A DNA stretch of 64,000 nucleotides from VRUE01 sp963725085 (lineage in GTDB: Bacteria; Actinomycetota; Thermoleophilia; Solirubrobacterales; 70-9). Under the pieces are notes generated by a model, which was given only the letters and a program-made list of their open reading frames with translations, did no database searches and had not been told where the DNA came from. The stretch lies in contig CAVRXM010000003.1 of assembly GCA_963725085.1 (NCBI GenBank), forward strand, positions 248,001 through 312,000. The letters are read 5' to 3'. Below are positions 9,502 through 18,586 of the stretch, one piece after another. The first letter of the stretch is position 1; every line of letters begins with the position of its first letter. The position numbers were made by a program, and so were the translations under genes.

Positions 9502-9894
9502 ATGGCCGCTTCATTCACGAAGACGAGGCTCACCGAGGTCGAGGACTCGGCTCCGAAGTTCGGCTACGGCGAGATCCAGCAGGCGCGGTTCGCGAACTCG
9601 GACCTCGATGTCGAGCAGGCCGGGCTGGCCTATCACCGGATCGCCCCTGGAAAGCGGCAGGCGTTCGGCCACCGCCACGACAGGGCGGAGGAGATCTACG
9701 TCGTCATCTCCGGCGCCGGCCGGGTCAAGCTCGACGACGAGGTCGTCGAGCTCGGGGCGCTCGATGCCATCCGGGTCGGGCCGGGAGTCACCCGCGCGTT
9801 CGAGGCCGGGCCGGATGGGCTCGAGTATCTCGCGGTCGGCGCCCTCGCCGACAAGGACGACTTCGAGCTCCTCCAGGGCTGGTGGGACGACTGA
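9502..9894 (+). CDS. Cupin-domain protein
   Basis: A 130-residue single cupin barrel. Motif 1 is GHRHDRAEEIYVVISGAG, with the metal-binding His, His and Glu, and motif 2 lies around LDAIRVGPGVTRAFEAGPDG with the usual distal His replaced. Small cupins of this type bind metal and may be isomerases, dioxygenases or sensors. The ATG at 9502 gives a complete domain. It is not obviously in an operon with the exonuclease, which has its own promoter 12 bases downstream. Confidence 0.85.
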   Translation: MAASFTKTRLTEVEDSAPKFGYGEIQQARFANSDLDVEQAGLAYHRIAPGKRQAFGHRHDRAEEIYVVISGAGRVKLDDEVVELGALDAIRVGPGVTRAFEAGPDGLEYLAVGALADKDDFELLQGWWDD

Positions 9895-9918
9895 TCACCG
9901 CCCCCTAGTCTTCGTCCG

Positions 9919-10801
9919 ATGGGACGAGGCTCTGGGAAGACGCGGCCGCTGCTCGCGGTCGACACACCCTCGATGCTGTTCCGCGCCTTCTACGCGCTGC
10001 CGAAATCGATCGTCGGCCCCGACGGCAACCCGGTCAACGCCCTGCTCGGCGCCGCCAACCTGATCGTCCGCGAGGTCGAAGCCCACGACCCGCGCGCGGT
10101 CGTCCTCTGCTTCGGCCCCGACGCCGCCTCCTACCGGACCGAGCTGTTCCCCGCCTACCACGCCGACCGCGACGACGTCCCCGACGAGCTCGCCCCGCAG
10201 TGGGCCGACTGCCGGGAGTTCTTCGAGGCATTCGGCTGGACCGTCGCGGTCAGCGAGTCGCTCGAGGCCGACGACCTGCTCGGGACCTACGCCCGACTCG
10301 AGGCGGAGGCGGGCGGCCGGGCGCTGCTCCTGACCGGCGACCGCGACATGTACCAGTGCGCCGGCGAGCGGGTCACGGTCCTCTACGTCCGCACCGGCGG
10401 CAAAGGCGCCGAAGAGGTGACCCCCGACGGAGTCCGCGACCGATACGGGATCGACCCGGGCCAGGTCCCCGACTTCATCGCCCTGCGCGGCGACCCCTCC
10501 GACGGCATCCCGGGGGCGAAGGGAGTCGGCGAGAAGACGGCGGCCGAGCTGCTGCGCCGCCACGGCTCGCTCGAGGCGGTACTCGACAACGCGATCCGCG
10601 AGCAGCGCCCGAAGCTGCGCGGCGCCCTGCTCGACTCGCGCGACGAGCTGCTCGCCTTCAAGGACATCGCGACCCTGCGCGACGCCGGGGTCGAGCGTCC
10701 GCCGGACCGCCCGACCGATTGGGCGGGCGCCGCGGCCGCTGCCCGCGAGCGCGGGATGAACCGCCTCGCCGAGCGGCTCGAGAGCTTTCACCGCGGGATA
10801 G
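9919..10801 (+). CDS. 5'-3' exonuclease, FEN/PolA-N type
   Basis: A stand-alone 5'-3' exonuclease of about 295 residues that would process RNA primers or flaps. The acidic metal-binding residues are in LAVDTPSMLFRAF, SLEADDLLGTYA and LLTGDRDMYQ, and the helix-hairpin-helix region is LRGDPSDGIPGAKGVGEKTA. The frame has no stop until far into the convergent oxidoreductase gene. After RLAERLESFHRG a TAG at 10799 in the next frame is the likely end, so a base insertion just upstream is assumed. A -10-like TAGTCT sits 7 bases before the ATG. Confidence 0.88.
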
Positions 10802-10835
10802 GCGCTTTCCCGAACCAATGCTTTGGGAAAGCGCC
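10801..10835. terminator. Bidirectional terminator hairpin
   Basis: GGCGCTTTCCC and GGGAAAGCGCC form a perfect 11-bp stem around a 13-base loop, exactly between the ends of two convergent genes. The position supports ending the exonuclease near 10800 and the oxidoreductase at 10847. Confidence 0.8.
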
Positions 10836-10846
10836 TTGCGACTGTC

Positions 10847-12012
10847 TCAGGCGGCCCGCAGCGCCGGGCGGTTCGAGGCGATCGCCTCGACCGCGCCGCG
10901 CGCGGCCTCGACGCCGCTCCCCCAGGCGACCTCGGAGAGGAGGCCCGGCCGAGGCCATCATGTCGCCGGCGACGAAGACGCCGTCGCCGCGGTCGACGGC
11001 CGGCCGGTCGGCCCAGGTCGTGCCGGGGAAGTCGAGGGCGCCGCTGCGCCGGTCCATCACGGTCCGGCGGCGCCAGGTCTCGCGCTCGCGCCAGTCGGGC
11101 AGCGCGAGGTCGATCAGCTTCTCCAGTCGCAGGCACGCCTGGTCGGGGCTCTCGTCCGGGCGGATCGGCATCTGCGCCTGGACCAGCTCCTCGCCCTGGG
11201 GCGCGAGGCTCGAGTCGGCGGCGCTGTAGCGCTCGAACCAGCCCGCCTCGTCGAGGTCGGAGACGACGAACGGGTCGCCGCGCCGGTGCTCGACCCCGAG
11301 GTCGAGGCAGACCGTGCGGCCGCTCGGCCACTCGAGCGAGTCGTCACCGAGCAGCTCGCGCGCCTCGCAGATCTCGGTCGCGACGATCACCGGCGGCTCC
11401 GGCAGCGACGTGACGCAGTTGCCGGTCTCGATCCTGACGCCGAGCTGCCGCGCCCTGGCCTCGAGCCGCTCGACCAGAGCGCTCCAGCCGCCGATCACGT
11501 AGCGCGCCGGCGGCGGCGCGTTGAGCAGGGCCCGCACCGTGCGGCCCCAGATGAACTCGGCCGAGAGCTCGCCGGGGTCGTGGTGGAAGGTGTAGACGCC
11601 GGCGGCAGCCGAGAGGATCTGGGCGGTCCGGGCGTCGGTGTAGCTCGGTGGCCCAGCCGCGGAAGTCGCGGTCGGAGGGCGCCTGGCGGCCCCGCAGCCG
11701 GAGCACGGCCGGGGCGGTCGCGAGCGGCGGCGTCCGGCGCAGCTCGCCCTCCCAGCGGAACCGGATCGGCGCCAGCGGCACGCCGCGGGTCCGCGGCATC
11801 AGGTCGCGCTCGCGCAGCCAGCGGCAGAACGGGCCGTCCTTGTAGAGGACGTGCGGGCCGAGATTCGCCTTGTACGGGCCGTCGGCGCTGCGGGCGCGGC
11901 CGCCGACGTCGTCGTGCGCCTCGAGCAGGGTGACGTCGGCCTCCGCCTCGGCGCAGGTGATCGCCGCCGTCAATCCCGCGATTCCGCCACCGACAATCGT
12001 GATCCCGCTCAT
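10847..12012 (-). CDS. FAD-dependent amine oxidase / phytoene desaturase-like protein
   Basis: An NAD(P)/FAD oxidoreductase of about 390 residues. The N-terminal dinucleotide motif VGGGIAGLTAAITCAEAEA is followed by LLEAHDDVGGRARS, and near the C-terminus VFVAGDMMASAG contacts FAD. The ATG at 12012 has GAAGGAGG in front. Frames change near 11645 and 10945, and the protein ends PALRAA. It is transcribed divergently from a MocR-type regulator across a 69-base gap holding a perfect palindrome, so the regulator probably controls it. The amine or polyene substrate is unknown. Confidence 0.83.
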
Positions 12013-12034
12013 CCGCGACCTCCTTCGGGTGCTT

Positions 12035-12058
12035 GTCAGGCCAAAGTTAGGGCCTGAC
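12035..12058. promoter_or_regulatory. Palindromic operator between oxidoreductase and MocR genes
   Basis: GTCAGGCC-AAAGTTAG-GGCCTGAC is a perfect 8+8+8 inverted repeat in the divergent intergenic region. It lies 22 bases from the oxidoreductase ATG and covers the expected -35 area of the MocR gene, whose -10-like TACAGT (12069-12074) is 7 bases before its ATG. Confidence 0.65.
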
Positions 12059-12081
12059 TGGTCCGATATACAGTTCCAGTA

Positions 12082-13494
12082 ATGGCGTCGTCCAATGGGC
12101 CAGTTGGCGCCGGCCCGGAACTGCTTCTGAGGCTCGACCGCGACGATCCCGTCGCGCTCCACGAGCAGATCGAGCGCTCGATCCGCGACGACATCCGCTC
12201 CGGCCGACTCGCCGCCGGCTCGAGGCTTCCGTCGAGCCGGACCCTTGCCGGCGAGCTCGGCGTCTCGCGCGGTGTCGTCACCGAGGCCTACGGCCAGCTC
12301 GCCGCCGAGGGCTACCTCCACACCCGCCAGGGCGCGCCGGTCCGGGTCGCGAGCGCGGTCCGCGCCTCGGCGCCGCGGGCGCCGGCGCGCTCGCTGCTGC
12401 CGAGCTTCGCCTACCACTTCCACCCCGGCCTCCCCGACCTCGCCGGATTCCCGCGCGACCGCTGGCTGCGATCGCTGCGCGCAGCCTGGCGCCAGGCCCC
12501 GATCGGGGCGATCGGTTACGCCGACCCGCGCGGCGTGCCGGAGCTGCGCGAGGCGCTCGCCGAGTACCTGGGGCGGGTCCGCGGCGCCGCCACCGACCCC
12601 GAGCACACCCTGATCTGCACCGGGTTCACCCAGGGCCTCTCGCTGCTCTGCCGCTGGCTCGCCGCGCAGGAAGTCGAGCGGGTCGCGCTCGAGGACCCGG
12701 GTTGGCACCCGCACCGGCTGATCGTCGAACAGGCGGGGCTCGAGGTCGTCCCGGTCCCGGTCGACGCGGAGGGCCTGCGGGTCGACCTGCTGCGGGCGAG
12801 CGGCGCAACCGCGGTGATCGTCACCCCCGCCCACCAGTTCCCGACCGGCTGCGTGATGAGCAGCGAGCGGCGGGCGGCGCTGATCGAGTGGGCCGAGACC
12901 GGCGACGGGCTGATCGTCGAGGATGACTTCGACGCCGAGTTCCGCTACGACCGCGGCGGCGTCGGCGCGCTCCAGGGCCTGGCGCCCGAGCGCGTCGTCC
13001 TGATCGGTTCGGCGAGCAAGCGGCTGGCGCCGGCGATGCGGCTCGGCTGGATGCTGTCCCCATCCTGGCTCGCCTGGACCCTGATCTCGGCGAAGACCGT
13101 CGAGGACTCGGGCTCCGAGGCGGTCGGCCAGCTTGCCCTCCAGGACTTCGTCGTCCGCGGCGAGCTCGACCGCCACCTGCGGCGGATGCGGCTCCGCTAC
13201 GAGGAGCCGGCGCGACGCGCTGCTCGAGTCGCTGGCGCGGTGGGCGCCGGCCTGCGTCCCCGGCGACGGCGCCGCCGGCCTCTACGAGCTGGTCGAGCTT
13301 CCCGCGGGGTCGACGAGGCCTCCCTGATCGCCGCAGCCGCCGAGCGCGGCGTCGGCGTCGAGGGGGTCTCCCTGCACCGCTTCATCGGCGACGGCCCGCC
13401 GGCCCTCGTGCTCGGCTTCGGCAACCTGCCGGAGCCGGCGATCGAGCACGGCGTCCGCCTCCTCGGCGAGGCGATCGAGGCCGAGTCGGGCTGA
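12082..13494 (+). CDS. MocR/PdxR-type GntR regulator with aminotransferase domain
   Basis: A 470-residue regulator. Residues ~15-85 form a GntR winged helix (PLHEQIERSIRDDIRSGRL-like, then LPSSRTLAGELGVSRGVVTEAY). The remainder is an aspartate-aminotransferase fold with VIVTPAHQFPTG and the PLP lysine in GSASKRLAPAMRLGW. Family members sense PLP or amino compounds and often regulate adjacent genes. Two compensating frame changes near 13203 and 13310 scramble about 35 residues; the other frame reads RRDALLESLARWAPACVPG. It is leaderless in appearance. Confidence 0.88.
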   Translation: MASSNGPVGAGPELLLRLDRDDPVALHEQIERSIRDDIRSGRLAAGSRLPSSRTLAGELGVSRGVVTEAYGQLAAEGYLHTRQGAPVRVASAVRASAPRAPARSLLPSFAYHFHPGLPDLAGFPRDRWLRSLRAAWRQAPIGAIGYADPRGVPELREALAEYLGRVRGAATDPEHTLICTGFTQGLSLLCRWLAAQEVERVALEDPGWHPHRLIVEQAGLEVVPVPVDAEGLRVDLLRASGATAVIVTPAHQFPTGCVMSSERRAALIEWAETGDGLIVEDDFDAEFRYDRGGVGALQGLAPERVVLIGSASKRLAPAMRLGWMLSPSWLAWTLISAKTVEDSGSEAVGQLALQDFVVRGELDRHLRRMRLRYEEPARRAARVAGAVGAGLRPRRRRRRPLRAGRASRGVDEASLIAAAAERGVGVEGVSLHRFIGDGPPALVLGFGNLPEPAIEHGVRLLGEAIEAESG

Positions 13495-13508
13495 GTATCC
13501 TCGCTGGA

Positions 13509-15389
13509 ATGAGGACGAGGGTGTTGGTCACCCTGATACTCGCGGCGTGTGCTGTTCCCGCCGAGGAGGCCCGCGCCGGTGGCTGGCTTCCCCCGGTGGA
13601 TCTGGGGTCGGGGAATCTGGGGGCCCAGCAGGCCGTGATGACGTCCCGCGGCGAGATGATCGCGGCCTGGATCGCCTTTTCCACAACCGGAAGCAAGATC
13701 CAGACCTCGGTCAGGCCCGCCGGTGGAAGCTTCGGCCCCCCCGCCGGCCTCGGGCCGCTCGGGGAAGGCGTCGAGAACCTCGACCTGGCCACCGATCCCG
13801 CCGGCAACTCGATCCTCACCTGGCGTGGGGCGGTGGACGCGGCCAAAGACGACATCCGCCTCTACTACAGCTTCCGGCCTGCCGGCGGGGCGTTCACCGC
13901 CCCGCAGGAGGTCACCGGCGCGGGCATACACGTCGCCCAGCCGACGACCGCGATGGACGCCGCCGGCAACGCCCTCACGGTCTTCGTTCGCGCCCCGAGT
14001 GGGGACGGCCATCTGGCATACGTGTTCCGACCGGCCGGCGGAGAGTACGGAGCTCAGCAGGAGATCACGTCCACGATGGCCCAGTCCCCGCAGGTCGAGT
14101 TCGCCGCCGACGCAACGGCGATCGCAGCCTGGACCTCGAACATAGGAGGAATTGTTCAGGCGGCGCGACGCCCGCCGGGCGGGGACTTCGGCTCGATCGA
14201 GCCGGTGTCAGCGAGCGGAGTCTTCTCGGTCCGGGAGGCGGTCGCCCCGAGCGGCAGGGCGCTGCTCGCCTGGCCGCGGTTTAACGGGACGAACCAGCTC
14301 GTCGAAACGGCCCTCGCCGACCCGGGGGCCGAATTCGGCGCCCCGGTCACGGTGTCGACCCCAGGGTTCGAGTCGGCGTTCCCGATTGTCGCAATAGACC
14401 GGACCGGAGCCGCATTCTCAGCCTGGAGAGACGGCGGCGCCGGCGATCTCATCCGGGCCGCCGCCGCGCCGCCGGGGGTGCCCTTCGCCGCGGCCGCAAC
14501 GCCCGCGGGCGCGGATGGGTTTCCCGACGAGGCCGAATTCGCCGCCGACGGCAGCATGATGTTCCTCTGGCAGGCGGGCGAAGACGACCCGAACCCGGCG
14601 ATGGCGGCATTGCGCAGCCCGGCGGGGGCCTTCGGTCCGGCGATCACCCTCACCCCGCCTGGGCAGGACACATCGGGGCTGGATCTTTCGGGCGACGGAA
14701 CCGGGAACTTCCTCGTCCTCCATGGCTACAAAACCGACGTCTCCAACGCGATCCTCCAAGCAACCGGCTACGACGGCGTTCCGCCGGCCTTCCGCTCGCT
14801 GTCGGTGCCCACGAAAGTCAGGACCGGCAAAGCGGCGTCGTTCTCGGCCGACGTCTTCGACGTGTTCGGTGCGGCGGTCGAGTGGAAATTCGGCGACCGG
14901 CACGCGGCAAGCGGCACCACTGTCAAACACACCTTCAGGGATACCGGTGGCCGCCGCACGATCGTCGTCACGGCGACCGACCCTGCCGGACAGACGACGA
15001 CCGAGCGCCGGATCGTCGACGTCAAGGACGTGACCCCGGTCAGGATCAGCAGGGTCAGGTTCAAGCCCGCTGCCTTCGCGCCAAAGGGCGCCGGGCCCGC
15101 CCATGCCGCGAGGGTGAGGAAGGGCTCAAGCCTGCGCTTCCGCCTTTCCGAGCGAGCCCGAGTCAGGATCGGCTTCGAGCGCCGGCGGAAAGGCCACTAC
15201 GTTCGCCTCCGCTCGGCGAAACCGCTGAAACGGAAGGGAAGGAAGGGTGGCAACCGAGTGAAGTTCGCCGGCAGGCTCGGTGGCTCGGGCCTGGCGCCAG
15301 GCCGCTACCGAGCGACGCTGGTCGCGACCGACACCGGCGGCCTCAAATCGAAGACGAAGTACGCGCGGTTCAAGATCGTCAGTCCCTGA
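13509..15389 (+). CDS. Exported PKD-domain repeat protein
   Basis: A 626-residue Sec-exported protein. A signal peptide (VLVTLILAACAVPAEEARA) is followed by about eight repeats of the kind FRPAGGxFxxPxxVTxxG...AAWT, which look like propeller blades. A PKD domain (KFGDRHAASGTTVKHTF) is next, then a basic C-terminal domain ending APGRYRATLVATDTGG. It is intact in one frame. TATCCT stands 7 bases before the ATG. No enzymatic residues are recognisable; a surface or matrix role is inferred. Its end overlaps the convergent oxidoreductase by 11 bases. Confidence 0.8.
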   Translation: MRTRVLVTLILAACAVPAEEARAGGWLPPVDLGSGNLGAQQAVMTSRGEMIAAWIAFSTTGSKIQTSVRPAGGSFGPPAGLGPLGEGVENLDLATDPAGNSILTWRGAVDAAKDDIRLYYSFRPAGGAFTAPQEVTGAGIHVAQPTTAMDAAGNALTVFVRAPSGDGHLAYVFRPAGGEYGAQQEITSTMAQSPQVEFAADATAIAAWTSNIGGIVQAARRPPGGDFGSIEPVSASGVFSVREAVAPSGRALLAWPRFNGTNQLVETALADPGAEFGAPVTVSTPGFESAFPIVAIDRTGAAFSAWRDGGAGDLIRAAAAPPGVPFAAAATPAGADGFPDEAEFAADGSMMFLWQAGEDDPNPAMAALRSPAGAFGPAITLTPPGQDTSGLDLSGDGTGNFLVLHGYKTDVSNAILQATGYDGVPPAFRSLSVPTKVRTGKAASFSADVFDVFGAAVEWKFGDRHAASGTTVKHTFRDTGGRRTIVVTATDPAGQTTTERRIVDVKDVTPVRISRVRFKPAAFAPKGAGPAHAARVRKGSSLRFRLSERARVRIGFERRRKGHYVRLRSAKPLKRKGRKGGNRVKFAGRLGGSGLAPGRYRATLVATDTGGLKSKTKYARFKIVSP

Positions 15390-16798
15390 GATCGCGGAGG
15401 ACCGCGCGGGCGGCGTTGAACCCGCACATCCCGTGGGCGCCGGCGCCGGGCGGCGTCGCGGCCGAGCAGATGTAGAGGCCACGGCCGCCGGCCGAGTAGG
15501 GGTCGAGCGCGAGCCGCGGCCGCAGCAGCGCCTGGATGCCGTTGGTCGCGCCGGTGATGATGTCGCCGCCGACGTAGTTGGCGTTGTAGGCCTCGAGGTC
15601 GGCGGGGGAGCGGACGTGGCGGCCGACGATCCGCTCGCGCAGCCCCGGGGCGAACCGTTCGATCTGGTCGACGATCGCCTCGGTCGACGTCGCCGCGATA
15701 GCCGCTGGGGACGTGGCAGTAGGACCAGACCGGGTGGACGTCGCCGTCGGAGCGGCCGGGATCGGCGAGGTACTGCTGGCCGACGAGGACGAACGGCCGC
15801 TCCGGCATCCGCCCGCGGTTGACCTCGCGCTCGGCGGCGACGAGCTCCTCGTAGGAGCCGATCGCGTGCACGGTCCCGGCGCGGCGCGCGGACTCGGCCG
15901 CTCCACGGCACCCCGCCCTCGACCGCGAGGTCGACCTTGAACGCGCCGGGGCCGTGGCGGTAGCGGCGGAGGCCGCGAGCGGCCCGGGCCGAGATCCGGC
16001 TGCCGGCGATCTCCGCCACCGCCGCCGGGGCGAGGTCGAAGACGACCGCGTCGGCGGCCGGCAGCTCGCCAAGCGCCCGAACCGGCCGCCCGGTCTCGAT
16101 CGTGCCGCCGCTCTCGCGCACGCACCGCCGCCAGCGCGTCGGCGATCGCCTGCGACCCGCCGCGCGCGACCGGCCAGCCATAGCGGTGGCAGGCGGAGAT
16201 CAGCGCCATCCCGACCGCGGCGCTGAAGGGACCGGTCTGGGGGCTGAACGAGTGCGCGGCGACGCCGCCGAACAGCGCCCGCGCCTCCTCGCTGCCGAGA
16301 GTGCGCGCCAGCAGCGGTCGCCGGCATCGCCGCCCGGATCCCGAAGCGGGCGAGCCGGACCGGGTGCCGGGGCGGGTGCAGGAGCGGCAGCATGATGTCC
16401 TCCGAGAGCGCGTCGAAGCCGGCGGCGGAGGCGCCGAACGCCCGCTTCCAGGCCGGTCCGGCGGCGCCGAGACCCGCCGCGGTCTCCTCGATCGAACGCA
16501 CCATCGTCGCGGCGCTGCCGTCGTCGAAGGGGTGGGCGAGGTCGACCTCCGGCCAGGCCCACTCGAGGCCGTGCCGGTCGAGCCCGAGCCCTGAGAGCGC
16601 CGGCGAGTCGACGACCAGCGGGTGGGTCGCCGAGCAGTCGTCGTGGACGAGTCCCGGCAGCGTCAGCTCGCTGCTCGATGCGCCGCCGCCGATCTTCTCG
16701 GCCGCCTCGAGCACAGTGACCCCGACGCCGGCCCGGGCCAGGGTCGCGGCGCAGGCGAGGCCGTTCGGCCCGGCGCCGACGACGATGGCGTCACTCAT
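15379..16798 (-). CDS. Phytoene dehydrogenase-like FAD oxidoreductase
   Basis: An NAD(P)/FAD oxidoreductase of about 480 residues of the phytoene dehydrogenase superfamily (COG1233). It has VVGAGPNGLACAATLARAG, LEAAEKIGGGASS near the N-terminus and the C-terminal FAD motif GGRGLYICSAATPPGAG with HGMCGFNAA. At least four frame changes (near 16315, 16125, 15900 and 15695) break it, yet conserved sequence is continuous, so it is probably functional. It overlaps the DUF3556 gene start/stop by 8 bases. There is no phytoene synthase nearby, so a carotenoid role is not supported; lipid or retinol-like substrates are possible. Confidence 0.8.
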
Positions 16799-18542
16799 GG
16801 ACGGGGAACGGGCGCCCGTCGAGCCAGGGCTGCTGCACGATCATGTCGGCGACCCGGACGTGGCCCTCCTCGACCAGCCCGCTGGCGGCGTCGAAGATCC
16901 GGTAGTGCTGGCGCCCGTCGCCGGCGGGCTGCGACTCGAGCGTCACCACCCGCAGCTCGCCCTCGGCGAAGTTGCAGCGCTCCTGGACCGCCGCCAGCAG
17001 GCGCTGGTCGTGGAAGTGGCCGTCGCCGAAGTTGTAGCCGAGGACGACGCCGGCGACCAGCTCGCCCTCGCGGACGTCGTACTCCTCGATGTCGTCGACC
17101 GCGCGGGCGCTGAGCCCGTTCAGCGCCCGCCCGTGAGAGTGCATCGAGCGGAACGCGAGCCCTTTGTAGAGGAGCACGTCGATCAGGTCGTCCTCGTAGA
17201 ACTTGGCGAGCTGCTCGGTGACGATCGGCGCCGCCTTGACGATCCCCTCGTCGAGCCGCTTCTCGGACCCGTGCCGGAACAGCCACTGGCTGGTCGCCCA
17301 GTTGCCGGCGTAGTAGCGCATCGAGGGCAGGAACGAGACGAGGTCGGGGCGGAAGTTGCCGAGGATCGGGAAGCCGACGGCGGTCACCGCGAGAATCGCG
17401 ATCAGGAGCGGTTCGTCGAGGGTCGAGAACGGGACGTCGCCGTAGTGCCCGAAGAGGAACAGTAGCCCGAAGATCATGAAGATGTTCCACTCGAGCGGCA
17501 CCGCGAGCGGGAAGGTCGAGAGGATGTGGAGGTGGAAGACGATCATCCCGGCGACCGCGATCGTCCCGATCGTCCCACCCGCCGAGACGAGCAGGATCAG
17601 CGGCAGGGTGAACTCGATCACGGTTCCGAGGTGGGCGGCGAGGGCGCCGGTCGAGGAGGGCAGAAGGTCCCGCGGGTGGTCCCTGTAGAGACGCCGCTTC
17701 GCCGCCCGCGATCTGTTCCAGGGCGTGTTGCTGATCATCACCGTGACGACGAACGGGAAGTGGTGGTTGAGCTTCGATGACGCCGCCCCCCACCAGATGC
17801 AGATGAAGATCAGCTGGCAGGCGACGATCGTGTTCGACAACGGGAAGAGGAAGACGATCATCAGGTTGCCGTAGACCTCGGCCCGCGCCGCCAGGAACGG
17901 GACCTTGTCGCGGAGCCCGAGAGCGGCGAGGAACGCGAGCGCGACCCCGACCGCGAGCGGGTCGAGGTGCACGGAGGAACTGAGGGACCCGTTGAGGAAG
18001 TCGGGCTGAATGAAGCTGCCGTTGAGAACCACAAATGATCCGGTCTCCCCTGCGATCAGCAGGAAGAGCAGCGACCCCAGCAGCCCCGCGTAGAGCGCGA
18101 CGTCGAACAGGGTGCGCATGTTGCCGCGGGTGAGCGGCACCCGGTCGGGCCAGGGCGGCAGCCTCACGGTCCCTGGCCGCAGCCAGTAGAGGACGCCGCC
18201 GATCATCGGCGAGAAGCGCAGGGTGAGGGGCAGCGAGCCGGCGCCGAGGCCGAGGACCTCCCAGAGCATCGTCCAGACGACCGCCTTCTCGAAGACGATC
18301 GGTTCGGTCCACCAGCTCGAGAGGTCGCCGAGACCGAGCCCGGGAGTCGTCGCCGAGATCAGCAGCAGGCCGCCGCCGGCGTAGAGGATCAGCTTGACGA
18401 CGTAGAGGAGGTAGACGGCGATCGGGGTGCCGAACCCGTTGACCGCCCAGTCCTGGGCCAGCGGCTTGATCCGCTCCAGGTGAGGGAGCCGCCGCCACTC
18501 CGCGATCTCGAACGGCGGATCTGTCGGCGTCAGGAACCCCAT
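16791..18542 (-). CDS. DUF3556 membrane protein
   Basis: A 583-residue protein, intact, matching the actinobacterial DUF3556 family as I know it from mycobacteria. About ten hydrophobic segments occupy residues ~40-400, and a soluble C-terminal ~180 residues contains MHSHGRALNGL and YNFGDGHFHDQ. The latter are rich in His and Asp and may form an active or metal site, which is inference. The 8-base overlap with the phytoene-dehydrogenase-like gene downstream and the 44-base gap from the monooxygenase upstream suggest one operon acting on a hydrophobic substrate. Function is unknown. Confidence 0.82.
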   Translation of the reverse strand: MGFLTPTDPPFEIAEWRRLPHLERIKPLAQDWAVNGFGTPIAVYLLYVVKLILYAGGGLLLISATTPGLGLGDLSSWWTEPIVFEKAVVWTMLWEVLGLGAGSLPLTLRFSPMIGGVLYWLRPGTVRLPPWPDRVPLTRGNMRTLFDVALYAGLLGSLLFLLIAGETGSFVVLNGSFIQPDFLNGSLSSSVHLDPLAVGVALAFLAALGLRDKVPFLAARAEVYGNLMIVFLFPLSNTIVACQLIFICIWWGAASSKLNHHFPFVVTVMISNTPWNRSRAAKRRLYRDHPRDLLPSSTGALAAHLGTVIEFTLPLILLVSAGGTIGTIAVAGMIVFHLHILSTFPLAVPLEWNIFMIFGLLFLFGHYGDVPFSTLDEPLLIAILAVTAVGFPILGNFRPDLVSFLPSMRYYAGNWATSQWLFRHGSEKRLDEGIVKAAPIVTEQLAKFYEDDLIDVLLYKGLAFRSMHSHGRALNGLSARAVDDIEEYDVREGELVAGVVLGYNFGDGHFHDQRLLAAVQERCNFAEGELRVVTLESQPAGDGRQHYRIFDAASGLVEEGHVRVADMIVQQPWLDGRPFPVHE

Positions 18543-18586
18543 CGCTCCCGCTCAACCTATCCGCGAGGGCGGGCGCCGGTCGAGGA

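Noticed and set aside
15379..16798. Carotenoid cluster from the phytoene-dehydrogenase-like gene
   Set aside because: No phytoene synthase, cyclase or prenyl synthase in the neighbourhood; the family is broad.
15379..16798. Calling this and other frameshifted genes pseudogenes
   Set aside because: Conserved motifs continue through all breaks and the same type of break affects genes throughout the window, which fits sequence error better than decay.
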